A stretch of DNA of 64,000 bases from JANNVK01 sp031414415 (GTDB lineage: Bacteria > Acidobacteriota > Blastocatellia > Pyrinomonadales > Pyrinomonadaceae): NCBI GenBank assembly GCA_031414415.1, contig JANNVK010000132.1:58800-122799 (forward strand), given 5' to 3'. Below the pieces are notes generated by a model. That model was given only the letters and a program-made list of their open reading frames with translations. It searched no databases and had not been told where the DNA came from. Both the position numbers and the translations under genes were made by a program. Of this stretch, positions 7,956-16,192 are shown one piece after another. The stretch's first letter is position 1; every line of letters begins with the position of its first letter.

Positions 7956-7986
7956 AAAAAGGCATGAAAAAATTTCGTGCCTTTTT
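7956..7986. terminator. Bidirectional rho-independent terminator
   Basis: A 14-bp stem (AAAAAGGCATGAAA with TTTCGTGCCTTTTT, one G-U pair) and an AAA loop. It has T-runs on both strands because the stem ends in A/T tracts. It lies 21 bp after the DUF1800 stop and 31 bp before the ilvD stop, serving both convergent genes. Confidence 0.9.
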
Positions 7987-8017
7987 TGATTAAACAATTT
8001 TAACTAGATTCTTAAAC

Positions 8018-9688
8018 CTAATCAGTCACTGCCCCAAATTTTGCAGATGAAACAAGTTTTGCGTATTTTGCAATTACGCCGCGAGTATATTTTGACTTCG
8101 GCTCAGTCCAATTTTTACGACGAGTAGCTAGTTCTTCGTCAGATAAATGAACGTGCAAAAGTCGTTTATCAGCATCAATTGTGATGGTGTCGCCGTTTTG
8201 GACAAGTGCAATATTTCCGCCGACTGCCGCTTCCGGTGCAACGTGTCCAACGACCATTCCGTAAGTTCCGCCCGAGAATCTGCCGTCAGTAATTAGCCCG
8301 ACAGAATCGCCCAAACCTAAACCGATAATTGCCGATGTCGGAGCAAGCATTTCTCTCATTCCCGGTCCGCCTTTCGGTCCTTCGTAGCGAATAACAATCA
8401 CGTTTCCGGCTTCAATTTGCCGTTTCAAAATTGCTTCCATCGCTATCTCTTCTGAATCAAAAACTTGTGCATTGCCGGTAATTTGTCGGCTTTTGATTCC
8501 TGTAATTTTCGCGACAGCACCTTCTTCCGCCAAATTTCCCTTCAAAATTGCGAGATGTCCGTCGGCGTAAATCGGTTTATTGAACGGACGAATTACATCT
8601 TGATCGGTGCGAGGTTCGTCTGGAATTTCAGCGAGATTTTCGGCGACGGTTTTGCCTGTAATCGTCAGACAATCGCCGTGCAAAATTCCGTTTACAAGCA
8701 AAATTTTCATTATCTGCGGAATTCCGCCGGCTGAATGTAAATCGGTCGCCACATATTTGCCCGATGGTTTTAAGTCGCACAAAACAGGAACTTTACCGCG
8801 AATTATTTCAAAATCGTCAAGGCTGAGCTCGACGTTTGTGGAATGTGCAATTGCCAAAAGATGCAACACGGCGTTGGTTGAACCGCCTGTCGCCATGACG
8901 ACTGCGATTGCATTTTCAAACGCTTTCCGACTCATAATTTCGCTCGGCAAAAGGTTGTTTTTTATCGCTTCTGCCAAAACTTTCGCCGATTCTTTGGTGT
9001 TTTCAAGTTTTTCCGCGTCTTCCGCCGCCATTGTAGAAGAGAAAGGTAAACTCATTCCAATTGCTTCGATTGCCGACGACATCGTATTTGCGGTAAACAT
9101 TCCACCGCACGCACCTGCTCCGGGACAAGCGTTTCTTTCAATTTCGAGCAGTTCTTTTTCGTCAATTTTATCAGCGGTGAATTTTCCGACCGCTTCAAAC
9201 GAACTGACAATCGTTAAATCTTCGCCTTTGTAATGTCCGGCTTTAATCGTTCCGCCGTAAACAAAAATCGCCGGAATGTTGAGTCGAGCAATCGCAATCA
9301 TTGCTCCGGGCATATTTTTATCGCAACCGCCGATTGCCAAAACACCGTCGAAACATTGTCCGCGGGAAACGGTTTCAATCGAATCGGCAATCACTTCGCG
9401 GGAAATCAAAGAGTATTTCATTCCTTGCGTTCCCATCGAAATTCCGTCGCTAACCGTAATTGTGCCAAACATTTGCGGCATCGCGTCAGCTTCACGCAAG
9501 GCAGAAATCGCGGCATCAGAAAGTTTGCCGATTCCCGCGTTGCACGGCGTAATTGTGTTGTATCCGTTGGCGACTCCGATTATCGGTTTTTCAAAATCCG
9601 CGTCCGTAAATCCTACCGCCCGAAGCATTGCACGATTCGGCGACCGCTCGATTCCTTTTGTTATTTGTTTGCTGATTCGATTTAACAT
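8018..9688 (-). CDS. ilvD: Dihydroxy-acid dehydratase
   Basis: The third common step of valine and isoleucine synthesis: dehydration of 2,3-dihydroxy-acids to 2-keto acids, using an Fe-S cluster. 556 residues is the usual length. The cluster cysteines lie in ITPCNAG, IGGCDKNMPGA and GAGACGGMFTANTM; the C-terminal half has YEGPKGGPGMREML and DGRFSGGTYG. It is the last gene of the minus-strand run ilvB-ilvN-ilvC-cupin-ilvD. The 100-bp gap to the cupin gene is filled by a palindromic repeat. It terminates at the hairpin at 7956-7986. Confidence 0.97.
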   Translation of the reverse strand: MLNRISKQITKGIERSPNRAMLRAVGFTDADFEKPIIGVANGYNTITPCNAGIGKLSDAAISALREADAMPQMFGTITVSDGISMGTQGMKYSLISREVIADSIETVSRGQCFDGVLAIGGCDKNMPGAMIAIARLNIPAIFVYGGTIKAGHYKGEDLTIVSSFEAVGKFTADKIDEKELLEIERNACPGAGACGGMFTANTMSSAIEAIGMSLPFSSTMAAEDAEKLENTKESAKVLAEAIKNNLLPSEIMSRKAFENAIAVVMATGGSTNAVLHLLAIAHSTNVELSLDDFEIIRGKVPVLCDLKPSGKYVATDLHSAGGIPQIMKILLVNGILHGDCLTITGKTVAENLAEIPDEPRTDQDVIRPFNKPIYADGHLAILKGNLAEEGAVAKITGIKSRQITGNAQVFDSEEIAMEAILKRQIEAGNVIVIRYEGPKGGPGMREMLAPTSAIIGLGLGDSVGLITDGRFSGGTYGMVVGHVAPEAAVGGNIALVQNGDTITIDADKRLLHVHLSDEELATRRKNWTEPKSKYTRGVIAKYAKLVSSAKFGAVTD

Positions 9689-9700
9689 AGATAGAACGTA

Positions 9701-9790
9701 GCAGTGGGCAGCAGCAGTCAGCAGTCAGCAGTAAAAATGGTGAATCTGTAGCAAAAACTGCTTCCTGCCTACTGCTACTGCCAACTGGCT
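9701..9790. repeat. Iterated-unit palindrome between the cupin gene and ilvD
   Basis: Tandem heptamers GCAGTCA (9714-9732) sit within a longer run of GCAG units (9701-9732). The other arm at 9757-9775 is the reverse complement of the first in imperfect form (GCAGTAGGCAGGAAGCAGT against GCAGTGGGCAGCAGCAGT). The cupin stop codon (9789-9791) lies at its edge. It could fold as a stem-loop in the ilv transcript. Confidence 0.85.
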
Positions 9791-10157
9791 AAACCGCCCA
9801 GAGATGTTTTTCTTGGTTATAGTGAAGCCAGAAATCTTGATTATCATTCCAATCGGCACGGTGATTTGTCGCGACAACCGCAATCATTTCTTCGAGAGCA
9901 ACCGAAGAATGTTCAACATTTGCGGGAATTACTAGGCTCTGATTTGCTTCGATAATAAATTCACGTTCGCCAAAATGAATCTTCCATTTCCCCGAAACTA
10001 CATAGAGAATTTCTTCATAATCGTGCTTATGGGCTTTTGTAATCGCACCTTCTTCCAGATGAACGTGAGCCATCATTATTTTTTCGCCAACCGCAACTCC
10101 GCGACTATAACCGTCAACTTCAGTGCGTCCATTTTGTTCGTTCCAATCGTATTTCAT
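9789..10157 (-). CDS. Cupin domain protein in the ilv operon
   Basis: 122 residues with one conserved-barrel cupin. Motif 1 is HVHLEEGAITKAHKHDYEEI, with two His and a Glu as metal ligands. Motif 2 lies around ESNQSLVIPANVEHS-like sequence (ANQSLVIPANVEHSSVALEE), giving the final His. It has no signal peptide. Its substrate is not predictable. Its position between ilvC and ilvD on the same strand, separated from each by a palindromic repeat, makes co-transcription with branched-chain genes likely, but a role in the pathway is unproven. Confidence 0.85.
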   Translation of the reverse strand: MKYDWNEQNGRTEVDGYSRGVAVGEKIMMAHVHLEEGAITKAHKHDYEEILYVVSGKWKIHFGEREFIIEANQSLVIPANVEHSSVALEEMIAVVATNHRADWNDNQDFWLHYNQEKHLWAV

Positions 10158-10164
10158 GTTTTTA

Positions 10165-10261
10165 TTTATTCATTTTTTCATTGATTCATTTTTCCATTGT
10201 CTCAATACGTCATTGCTTTTTCTTTCAATGAATCAATGAGCAAATGAACAAATGAATCAAT
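10165..10261. repeat. Iterated 8-nt palindrome between ilvC and the cupin gene
   Basis: The right arm reads as 8-nt units ATGAATCA, ATGAGCAA, ATGAACAA, ATGAATCA. The left arm (10180-10206) is its reverse complement at 22 of 27 positions against 10235-10261 (hand alignment). The arm runs into the ilvC stop codon at 10257-10259. Confidence 0.82.
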
Positions 10262-11273
10262 TAACTTGCTTGTTTACCAACACTTTTTCCTTCATCCACG
10301 GCATCATTCCGCGTAATGTTTTGCCTACTTTTTCGATTTCGTGAGCTTCGCCGGCGGCTTCCATTCGATTGAAATTAACTTTACCATTGTCGCATTCGGC
10401 GAGCCATTCGTCGGCAAATTCACCGCTTTGAATTTCGCTTAGAATCTTTTTCATCTCAAGTTTTGTTTGGTCGTTGACGATACGTTTGCCGCGTGTCAAA
10501 TCGCCGTATTCAGCCGTGTTTGAAACCGAATATCGCATATTTTGGATGCCGCCTTCATACATCAAATCAACGATAAGTTTAAGTTCGTGCAAGCATTCAA
10601 AATACGCCATTTCAGGTGCGTAACCTGCTTCGGTCAACGTCTCAAAACCTGCTTGAACGAGTGCAGAAACTCCGCCGCAAAGAACCGCTTGTTCACCGAA
10701 TAAATCTGTTTCAGTTTCTTCTTTGAAAGTTGTTTCGATAATTCCCGCTTTTCCGCCGCCGATTGCCGATGCGTAAGCTAACCCGACTTGCTGTGCTTCG
10801 CCCGAAACGTCTTGATGAACGGCAAGTAAACACGGCACTCCGCGACCGTTCACATATTCACTGCGGACAAGATGTCCCGGACCTTTTGGGGCAACAAGGA
10901 AAACATTTACGTCTTTTGGCGGAACAATTTTGTTGAAATGGACTGAAAATCCGTGTGCGAACAAGAGATATTTTCCGGCTGATAAAGATTGCTCGATGCT
11001 GTCTTTGTAAACATTTCGGGCAATTTCGTCCGGCACCAAGATCATAATTACATCAGCCCAATCTGCCGCGTCTTTCGTGAACATAACTTCCAAACCTGCG
11101 GCTTCGGCTTTAGCGATAGATTTACTGCCTTCGCTCAGTCCGACAACGACATTAAAACCCGAATCTTTCAAATTATTCGCGTGTGCATGTCCTTGCGAAC
11201 CGTAACCGATAACGGCAATTTTCTTGTCAATCAAGAAGTTTTTATCAGTATCTTTATCGTAATAAACTTTCAT
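10257..11273 (-). CDS. ilvC: Ketol-acid reductoisomerase (NADP+)
   Basis: The second step of valine/isoleucine synthesis: Mg-dependent isomerisation and NADPH reduction of acetolactate. 338 residues, a normal class I length. The Rossmann motif IGYGSQGHAHANNLKDSG is near the N-terminus, and the catalytic segments are FAHGFSVHFNKIVPP, APKGPGHLVRSEY and the C-terminal all-helical KARI domain with EMAYFECLHELKLIVDLMYE. The open frame extends upstream to 11393, but that extension is the translated repeat element. ATG at 11273 has GCGGAG at 6 nt and gives the canonical MKVYYDKD start. Confidence 0.97.
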   Translation of the reverse strand: MKVYYDKDTDKNFLIDKKIAVIGYGSQGHAHANNLKDSGFNVVVGLSEGSKSIAKAEAAGLEVMFTKDAADWADVIMILVPDEIARNVYKDSIEQSLSAGKYLLFAHGFSVHFNKIVPPKDVNVFLVAPKGPGHLVRSEYVNGRGVPCLLAVHQDVSGEAQQVGLAYASAIGGGKAGIIETTFKEETETDLFGEQAVLCGGVSALVQAGFETLTEAGYAPEMAYFECLHELKLIVDLMYEGGIQNMRYSVSNTAEYGDLTRGKRIVNDQTKLEMKKILSEIQSGEFADEWLAECDNGKVNFNRMEAAGEAHEIEKVGKTLRGMMPWMKEKVLVNKQVN

Positions 11274-11283
11274 ATTTTCTCCG

Positions 11284-11383
11284 CAATTTTGATAGTTTAG
11301 GAAGTTTTGGATGTTTGGAAAGTTTAGGAAGTTAATTTTTTCTTCCTGAACTTTCCGAACTTTCCTAAACTTCCTAAACTTTA
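11284..11383. repeat. Iterated-unit palindrome between ilvN and ilvC
   Basis: Left arm 11294-11331 and right arm 11342-11380 are reverse complements of each other in imperfect form, each built from AGTTTAGGA/AGTTCGGAA-type units of 9-10 nt. The ilvN stop codon (11374-11376) lies inside the right arm. A strong stem-loop is expected in RNA from either strand. Confidence 0.87.
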
Positions 11384-11874
11384 TCTTTCTCAATTGGCGA
11401 CAGTCGATTTATCGCCACACAACCAGTTCTGGCGGTTTCATTTACGCCAAAAGGTTTTAACAATTCAATCATCGTATCAACTTTTTCTTTGTTGCCCGAA
11501 ATTTCTAAAATCATTCTATCGTGCGAAATATCGACGACTTTCGCCCGAAATATCTCGACTAAATTCATTATATCTTGTCGCTCAGCTGAAGTTTTTGCAT
11601 TGACATCAACCAAGCCCATTTCGCGTTCAATATGTGGCAAAGTTGTCACAGCTTTGACCTCGCGGACTCGTGCGAGACGCGAACATTGTTTGATAATTTG
11701 CTCAATTGTTTTTTCGTCGCCTTCTGTCACAATCGTACACCGCGAAAAATCTGGCAAAATGGTTTTCCCGACCGAAATTGTTTCGATATTATAACCGCGA
11801 GCCGAAAAAAGCCCGACAACACGCGATAATTCGCCTGCTTCATTCGCTAATAAAATTGAAATTGTATGTCTCAT
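11374..11874 (-). CDS. ilvN: Acetolactate synthase small (regulatory) subunit
   Basis: The regulatory subunit that activates IlvB and confers valine feedback inhibition. 166 residues with an N-terminal ACT domain (MRHTISILLANEAGELSRVV, FSARGYNIETISVG) and the C-terminal ALS_ss_C domain (RAKVVDISHDRMILEISG, ARTGCVAINR). An in-frame ATG at 11934 would add 20 residues encoded by the repeat element; the conserved MRHTISIL start at 11874 is preferred. The last codons and the stop are supplied by the repeat that follows, so the C-terminal end may have been remodelled by it. Confidence 0.95.
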   Translation of the reverse strand: MRHTISILLANEAGELSRVVGLFSARGYNIETISVGKTILPDFSRCTIVTEGDEKTIEQIIKQCSRLARVREVKAVTTLPHIEREMGLVDVNAKTSAERQDIMNLVEIFRAKVVDISHDRMILEISGNKEKVDTMIELLKPFGVNETARTGCVAINRLSPIEKDKV

Positions 11875-11881
11875 CGTTCTT

Positions 11882-11950
11882 AATGATGAATGATGAATGT
11901 AAGAATTTCTTTGTTTTAATTCACCATTCACCATTTATCGTTCATCATTA
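11882..11950. repeat. Heptamer palindrome between ilvB and ilvN
   Basis: Left arm 11882-11910 begins with tandem ATGATGA units. Right arm 11917-11950 is an inverted set (reverse complement reads ATGATGA, ACGATAA, ATGGTGA, ATGGTGA). The ilvB stop (11948-11950) lies within the right arm. Confidence 0.85.
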
Positions 11951-13729
11951 TCTAAGGATCATATCCACCGTATTTCCGCCTGCCGGAACAATCGGAAAAA
12001 CGTTTTCTTCTTTGCTGACAACAATATCGAAAATTGTTACGCCTTTAAAATTTAAACCTTCTTCAAGGACTTTTCGCAAATCTGCCGGATTGCTCGCCCG
12101 CAAACCTTGAGCTCCATATGCCTCCGCCAATTTAACAAAATCAGGCGAAATCGAAAGATCAACCTCAGAATAAGCTCGCTCGTAAAACATCTCTTGCCAT
12201 TGGCGAACCATTCCGAGATAGCCGTTGTTCATAATGATAACTTTGAGCGGAATGTTGTATTGAATCGCGGTAATAATCTCTTGATTCGTCATCTGAAAAC
12301 CGCCATCTCCAACAACCGCAACAACTTGCTGATCTGGACAAGCGAGTTGTGCACCCAAAGCCGCGGGCAATCCAAAGCCCATTGTGCCAAGTCCGCCGCT
12401 CGTTAACCATTGACGCGAACGCTTGAATGGATAAAATTGTGCCGCCCACATTTGATGTTGCCCAACGTCGGTGACGATAATCGCATCGCCATTTGTAATT
12501 TGATAAAGCTCTTCAATTACTTGCTGTGGCTTGATTTCAGTTTCCGAATAATTACAGAATAAGGGAACGGCAGATTGCCATTCGTTGATTCTTTTCCACC
12601 AATTTTCGCGATTTTCAATACTTTTTGCGAGCTTCGATTTTTCAACTTCTTTGAGTTTTTCGCCAATTGCTTTCAAAGCGTGTTTTGCATCAGCGAGAAG
12701 TGGAATATGTGGTTTTTTATTTTTTCCGATGTTTGAAGCCGCGATGTCAATGTGAATAATTTCTGCATTTGCAGCAAAAGTCGCGAGTTTTCCGGTAACG
12801 CGATCGTCAAATCTGACACCGATTGCAATCAGCAAATCACTTTCCGCAACAGCCATATTTGCCGCATAAGTTCCGTGCATTCCGAGCATTCCGAGGCATA
12901 AATCGTCAACTGATGGAAAACCGCCGAGCCCCATAAGTGTAGGCGTAACTGGCATTTGGAGAATTTGAACAACATCGAAAAGCTCGTCTGAAGCATCGCC
13001 AGTTACAATTCCGCCGCCAACATAAAAAATAGGTTGTTTCGCATTCAAGAATCGATCTACAATCTTCGAAACTATTTCTGGATCGATTGGCTGTTCTTTC
13101 TCTTCAAACAAAAATTCGTGATTAAGTTTTAGTGGTTCTTTGCAAAGTTCAGCCGTAATATCTTTCGGAATATCAACGACAACCGGACCTGGCTTTCCAG
13201 ATTTCGCGAGCAAAAAAGCTTCGTCAATTATTGATTCTAAATAGCGAACATCTTTGACCAAATAGCTGTGTTTGACGATTGGCAAAGTAATTCCAAAAGT
13301 ATCAACTTCTTGAAATGCGTCAGTTCCAATCAATGCCGAAGGAACTTGCCCAGTGATAACAACGAGCGGAACGGAATCTAAAAACGCATCCGCAATTCCG
13401 GTAACAGCGTTCGTCGCTCCTGGACCAGATGTAACCAAAACAACGCCAACTTTTCCGGTTGATTTTGAATAACCTTCCGCTGCGTGCGTTGCACCTTGTT
13501 CGTGCCGAACTAAATAATGAGAAATTTCATCACGAAAACGCCAAAGTTCGTCATAAATATGTAAAACGGCTCCGCCCGGATAACCAAAAATTGTGTCAAC
13601 TCCGTTTTTTATCAAAGCTCGCACCAGAACTTCCGCACCTCTCGGAAAAATTTGTTGTAAAACTTGCGGTTCAATATTTACAATTTCTACAACTGCGTTT
13701 TTTGAATGGATTTGAGCAACATTTTTCAT
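11948..13729 (-). CDS. ilvB: Acetolactate synthase large (catalytic) subunit
   Basis: A thiamine-diphosphate and FAD enzyme condensing two pyruvates, or pyruvate and 2-oxobutyrate. 593 residues. The three TPP-enzyme domains are seen: the N-terminal pyrimidine-binding domain with the catalytic glutamate in LVRHEQGATHAAEGY, the central FAD-binding domain, and the C-terminal diphosphate-binding motif GDGGFQMTNQEIITAIQYNI ending near MNNGYLG. It is the first gene of the ilv operon; a promoter candidate lies at 13793-13821. It has a slightly long N-terminus (about 25 residues before FPRGAEVLVRAL). Confidence 0.97.
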   Translation of the reverse strand: MKNVAQIHSKNAVVEIVNIEPQVLQQIFPRGAEVLVRALIKNGVDTIFGYPGGAVLHIYDELWRFRDEISHYLVRHEQGATHAAEGYSKSTGKVGVVLVTSGPGATNAVTGIADAFLDSVPLVVITGQVPSALIGTDAFQEVDTFGITLPIVKHSYLVKDVRYLESIIDEAFLLAKSGKPGPVVVDIPKDITAELCKEPLKLNHEFLFEEKEQPIDPEIVSKIVDRFLNAKQPIFYVGGGIVTGDASDELFDVVQILQMPVTPTLMGLGGFPSVDDLCLGMLGMHGTYAANMAVAESDLLIAIGVRFDDRVTGKLATFAANAEIIHIDIAASNIGKNKKPHIPLLADAKHALKAIGEKLKEVEKSKLAKSIENRENWWKRINEWQSAVPLFCNYSETEIKPQQVIEELYQITNGDAIIVTDVGQHQMWAAQFYPFKRSRQWLTSGGLGTMGFGLPAALGAQLACPDQQVVAVVGDGGFQMTNQEIITAIQYNIPLKVIIMNNGYLGMVRQWQEMFYERAYSEVDLSISPDFVKLAEAYGAQGLRASNPADLRKVLEEGLNFKGVTIFDIVVSKEENVFPIVPAGGNTVDMILR

Positions 13730-13756
13730 AAACGGAAATTTGATGACTGTAATTTA

Positions 13757-13775
13757 AGATATTTTCGGAATATCT
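13757..13775. promoter_or_regulatory. Perfect inverted repeat in the ilv leader
   Basis: AGATATT-N5-AATATCT lies between the proposed ilv promoter and the ilvB start codon. It could be an operator or an RNA hairpin. There is no downstream T-run, and no leader peptide rich in Leu, Val or Ile codons is visible, so attenuation is not supported. Confidence 0.45.
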
Positions 13776-13792
13776 ATAAATGAAAGTTATGT

Positions 13793-13821
13793 ATCTTAGC
13801 ATTTCATAATTTTTATTTCAA
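13793..13821 (-). promoter_or_regulatory. Sigma-70-type promoter candidate for the ilv operon
   Basis: On the minus strand TTGAAA (13821-13816), a 17-nt spacer and TAAGAT (13798-13793) fit a housekeeping -35/-10. It ends about 64 bp before the ilvB start codon at 13729. It is judged by sequence only. Confidence 0.5.
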
Positions 13822-13914
13822 CATTAATTTCAAAACTCTTTTGTTTGTATATTTTACGAATATGGTTTGAACACAAAACTTTGTTTTTCCGAGAATTTAT
13901 AAGATAATTTGTAT

Positions 13915-15078
13915 ATGTTTAAAGTTTTTTGTTTTTTACTTCTTTCAATTTCTTTATCTGGTCAAACAAAACTTGTTCCCCAAAAAGTAACGCTTAAATC
14001 GGGAAAGACGTTTTCGCTCAATTTACCAGCAAATTACGAAATAATTCCGGCGGCGGAAGGTATGAAACGAATCCGTTTTTTTGCTAAATCACCTGATGGC
14101 AGAATTTTCGTAACCGATATGCACGATTTGACCGATAACGACATTGGCAGAGTTTATATTTTGGACGGTTGGAATGAAGAAACAGGCAAATTTGGCAAAG
14201 TTCTAACTTATATGTCTAATCTTAAAAACCCTAATTCGGTAGCGTTTTATACTGATAAAAAAGGACAAGATTGGGTTTATTTAGCTGAAACTGATAAATT
14301 AACTCGCCGAAAATTTGTCAAAGGTGAAGTAAAACCGAGCGGAAAGCCACAAATTCTGGCAGAATTTCCTGATTATGGTTTGAGCTATAAATACGGTGGT
14401 TGGCATCTCACGCGGACAATTGCGATTGGTAACAACGGCAAAATTTATGTCTCAGTTGGGTCAAGTTGCAATGCTTGCGTTGAAAAAGAAAATGTTCGGG
14501 CAACTGTTTTAGAAATGGATCCAGACGGTAAGAGGTTGCGTGTTTTTGCGAAAGGTTTGCGAAATGCAGTTGGGTTAAAGCAAATTGGAAAAACGTTATT
14601 TGCAACCAATCAAGGTTCGGACCATCTCGGCGTTGACAAACCGGACGAAACATTTTACGCACTCAAAAGCGGTGCAGATTATGGCTGGGCTTTTTGCCAT
14701 CAGGCGAATGGAAAAATAATTGCTGATTCTGATTTAAAACGTGCAAAAGGCTGTAAAAGTATGCCGCTGAGTTATACATTTTTTCCAGCGAGAAGTTCGG
14801 CACTTGGTTTCGATTATTTCGATGCAAAAACAGCTGATCCTTTTATCAAAAATTCGTTTTTAGTAGCACTTCACGGCTCTTCGGACAAAGATATGGAGAA
14901 AGGTTATAAGATTGTAATCGCCAGAAAAGGTCAAAAAAATAAGGATTTCATTACAGGTTTTTTAAAAGGCGATACGGTTTTCGGTCGTCCGTGTGACATT
15001 TTTAAACTTTCACCTGATACATTTTTATTTTCGGACGATAACAAAGGAATTGTTTATTATGTTCGTCCCAAAAAATAA
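13915..15078 (+). CDS. Exported PQQ-dependent sugar dehydrogenase-like (sorbosone dehydrogenase family) protein
   Basis: 387 residues: signal peptide (MFKVFCFLLLSISLSGQ) and then a six-bladed beta-propeller of the GSDH/sorbosone dehydrogenase type. Visible blade motifs are DGRIFVTDMHDLTDNDIGRV, YGGWHLTRTIAIGNNGKIYV, SVGSSCNAC, DPDGKRLRVFAKGLRNAVGL, and GADYGWAFCHQANGK. In PQQ-dependent relatives the histidine and arginine of such blades bind the cofactor. Whether this protein uses PQQ is unknown, and no pqq genes are seen. ATG at 13915 was chosen over an upstream TTG at 13909. bshB1 follows 30 bp downstream, behind a short heptamer repeat. Confidence 0.82.
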   Translation: MFKVFCFLLLSISLSGQTKLVPQKVTLKSGKTFSLNLPANYEIIPAAEGMKRIRFFAKSPDGRIFVTDMHDLTDNDIGRVYILDGWNEETGKFGKVLTYMSNLKNPNSVAFYTDKKGQDWVYLAETDKLTRRKFVKGEVKPSGKPQILAEFPDYGLSYKYGGWHLTRTIAIGNNGKIYVSVGSSCNACVEKENVRATVLEMDPDGKRLRVFAKGLRNAVGLKQIGKTLFATNQGSDHLGVDKPDETFYALKSGADYGWAFCHQANGKIIADSDLKRAKGCKSMPLSYTFFPARSSALGFDYFDAKTADPFIKNSFLVALHGSSDKDMEKGYKIVIARKGQKNKDFITGFLKGDTVFGRPCDIFKLSPDTFLFSDDNKGIVYYVRPKK

Positions 15079-15091
15079 GGTAAAACTAAAA

Positions 15092-15107
15092 TTTAACAAT
15101 TAATAAT
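15092..15107. repeat. Short heptamer repeat before bshB1
   Basis: TTTAACA-ATTAATA-ATT runs directly into the bshB1 start codon. The same heptamer pair precedes hisIE (53011-53041), also ending at the ATG. Confidence 0.6.
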
Positions 15108-15108
15108 T

Positions 15109-15837
15109 ATGTTAGACATTTTAGCAATTTTTGCACATCCAGACGACGTTGAACTTTATGTTGGCGGCACTCTTTTGAAGCTAAAATCTTTCGGACTTCG
15201 AACTGGAGTTTTGGATGTTACACGCGGCGAAATGGGAACTCGCGGAACGCCGGAAATTCGTGCGATAGAATCGGTTGAAGCGGCGAAAATCTTAAAACTT
15301 GACGTTCGGGAAAATTTAGATTTGCCTGACGGACACGTTTGGCTCAACGAAGAAACGCGAACAAAACTAGTGCGAGTTTTGCGTCGTTTAAAACCAAAAG
15401 TTATCTTTACGCATCAACTTAACGATCCGCATCCTGACCACGATCACATCGCAAATCTCGTTCGTGAGGCTTCAAGATTAGCGAGCTTGAGAAAATATGA
15501 TCCCGAATCAGGCAATGAGAGAATTCCAGCACCGATTGTGGCTCATACGATTTTTTCAAGACACGTTGTGCCTTCGTTTATTGTTGATGTTTCTGAGTTT
15601 TCGGCTGGAAAAATGGAAGCCTTAAAAGCTCATAAATCACAATTCTACAATCCAGATTCCGACGAACCCGAAACAATTCTCACATCAAAAAGATTCTTCA
15701 CCGAAATCGAAGCCAAAATGACATATTTCGGCTCGTTAATTGGTGTTGAAGCTGGTGAACCATTTTATGTAAGAGAAGTATTAAATGTGGAAAATCCATT
15801 TGAATTATTGACTCGACCAATGAATATTTATTCGTGA
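15109..15837 (+). CDS. bshB1: Bacillithiol biosynthesis deacetylase BshB1
   Basis: It removes the acetyl group from GlcNAc-malate, the second step of bacillithiol synthesis. 242 residues of the LmbE/PIG-L zinc deacetylase family. The metal-binding AHPDDVE (H, D, D) is at residues 9-15, and the third ligand region is LNDPHPDHDHIANL. RGEMGTRGTPEIR and AGEPFYVRE are characteristic of the BshB1 subgroup. The first enzyme, BshA, is encoded 1.9 kb downstream on the same strand; the cysteine ligase BshC is not in the window. A GTG ORF overlaps its stop, but the true next gene starts at about 15942. Confidence 0.93.
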   Translation: MLDILAIFAHPDDVELYVGGTLLKLKSFGLRTGVLDVTRGEMGTRGTPEIRAIESVEAAKILKLDVRENLDLPDGHVWLNEETRTKLVRVLRRLKPKVIFTHQLNDPHPDHDHIANLVREASRLASLRKYDPESGNERIPAPIVAHTIFSRHVVPSFIVDVSEFSAGKMEALKAHKSQFYNPDSDEPETILTSKRFFTEIEAKMTYFGSLIGVEAGEPFYVREVLNVENPFELLTRPMNIYS

Positions 15838-15941
15838 GATTAAGAACTTCTTCAAAAATTGCTTTGTTTATAGTTGATGAAACTGTGTTTTACGAATCCG
15901 ATTTCTTAGCTTATTTTCATAATTTGTGCAAAGATAAATTT

Positions 15942-16190
15942 ATGATAAACATGATTTTACTTGAAAGAATTACATTGAATCCGAAGGTTATGATTGGCAA
16001 GCCTGTGATTCGTGGCACACGCTTGACGGTTGAATTTATTTTGAATCTTTTAGCTCAAGGTGCAACAACTACCGAGATTTTGGAAGAGTATCAAGGTTTG
16101 ACGCTTGAGGATATTCAAGCCTGTTTGCTATTTGCGAGAGAATCTTTGAACCGAACAGAGTTTATGCCACTTGAGTTGGAGAAGGTTTAA
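15942..16190 (+). CDS. DUF433 family antitoxin
   Basis: About 82 residues (ATG 15942; ATG 15951 would give 79). It holds the complete DUF433 signature NPKVMIGKPVIRGTRLTVEF, then ILEEYQGLTLEDIQACLLFA, a small helix-turn-helix protein. It lies 2 bp before the DUF5615 gene, the standard antitoxin-toxin order. An in-frame GTG at 15834 overlapping bshB1 would add 36 residues with no family similarity, so it is rejected. It is a paralogue of the orphan at 827-1027. Confidence 0.87.
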   Translation: MINMILLERITLNPKVMIGKPVIRGTRLTVEFILNLLAQGATTTEILEEYQGLTLEDIQACLLFARESLNRTEFMPLELEKV

Positions 16191-16192
16191 AA

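Noticed and set aside
8607..9701. Long open frames on the plus strand opposite ilvD (208 and 141 codons)
   Set aside because: Antisense shadows of a strongly conserved gene; no motifs, no ribosome-binding sites, and ilvD fully explains the region.
11274..11393. N-terminal extension of IlvC encoded upstream of 11273
   Set aside because: The 40 extra residues are a translation of the palindromic repeat; ATG 11273 has a good ribosome-binding site and the conserved N-terminus.
11875..11934. Longer IlvN start at 11934
   Set aside because: The extra 20 residues come from the ilvB-ilvN repeat; the family starts at MRHTISIL.
13757..13775. Leader attenuator for the ilv operon
   Set aside because: The inverted repeat lacks a T-run, and no short ORF rich in Leu, Val or Ile codons precedes it.
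15834..15941. GTG start overlapping the bshB1 stop for the DUF433 gene
   Set aside because: The 36 added residues match nothing in the family; ATG 15942 or 15951 gives the normal length.
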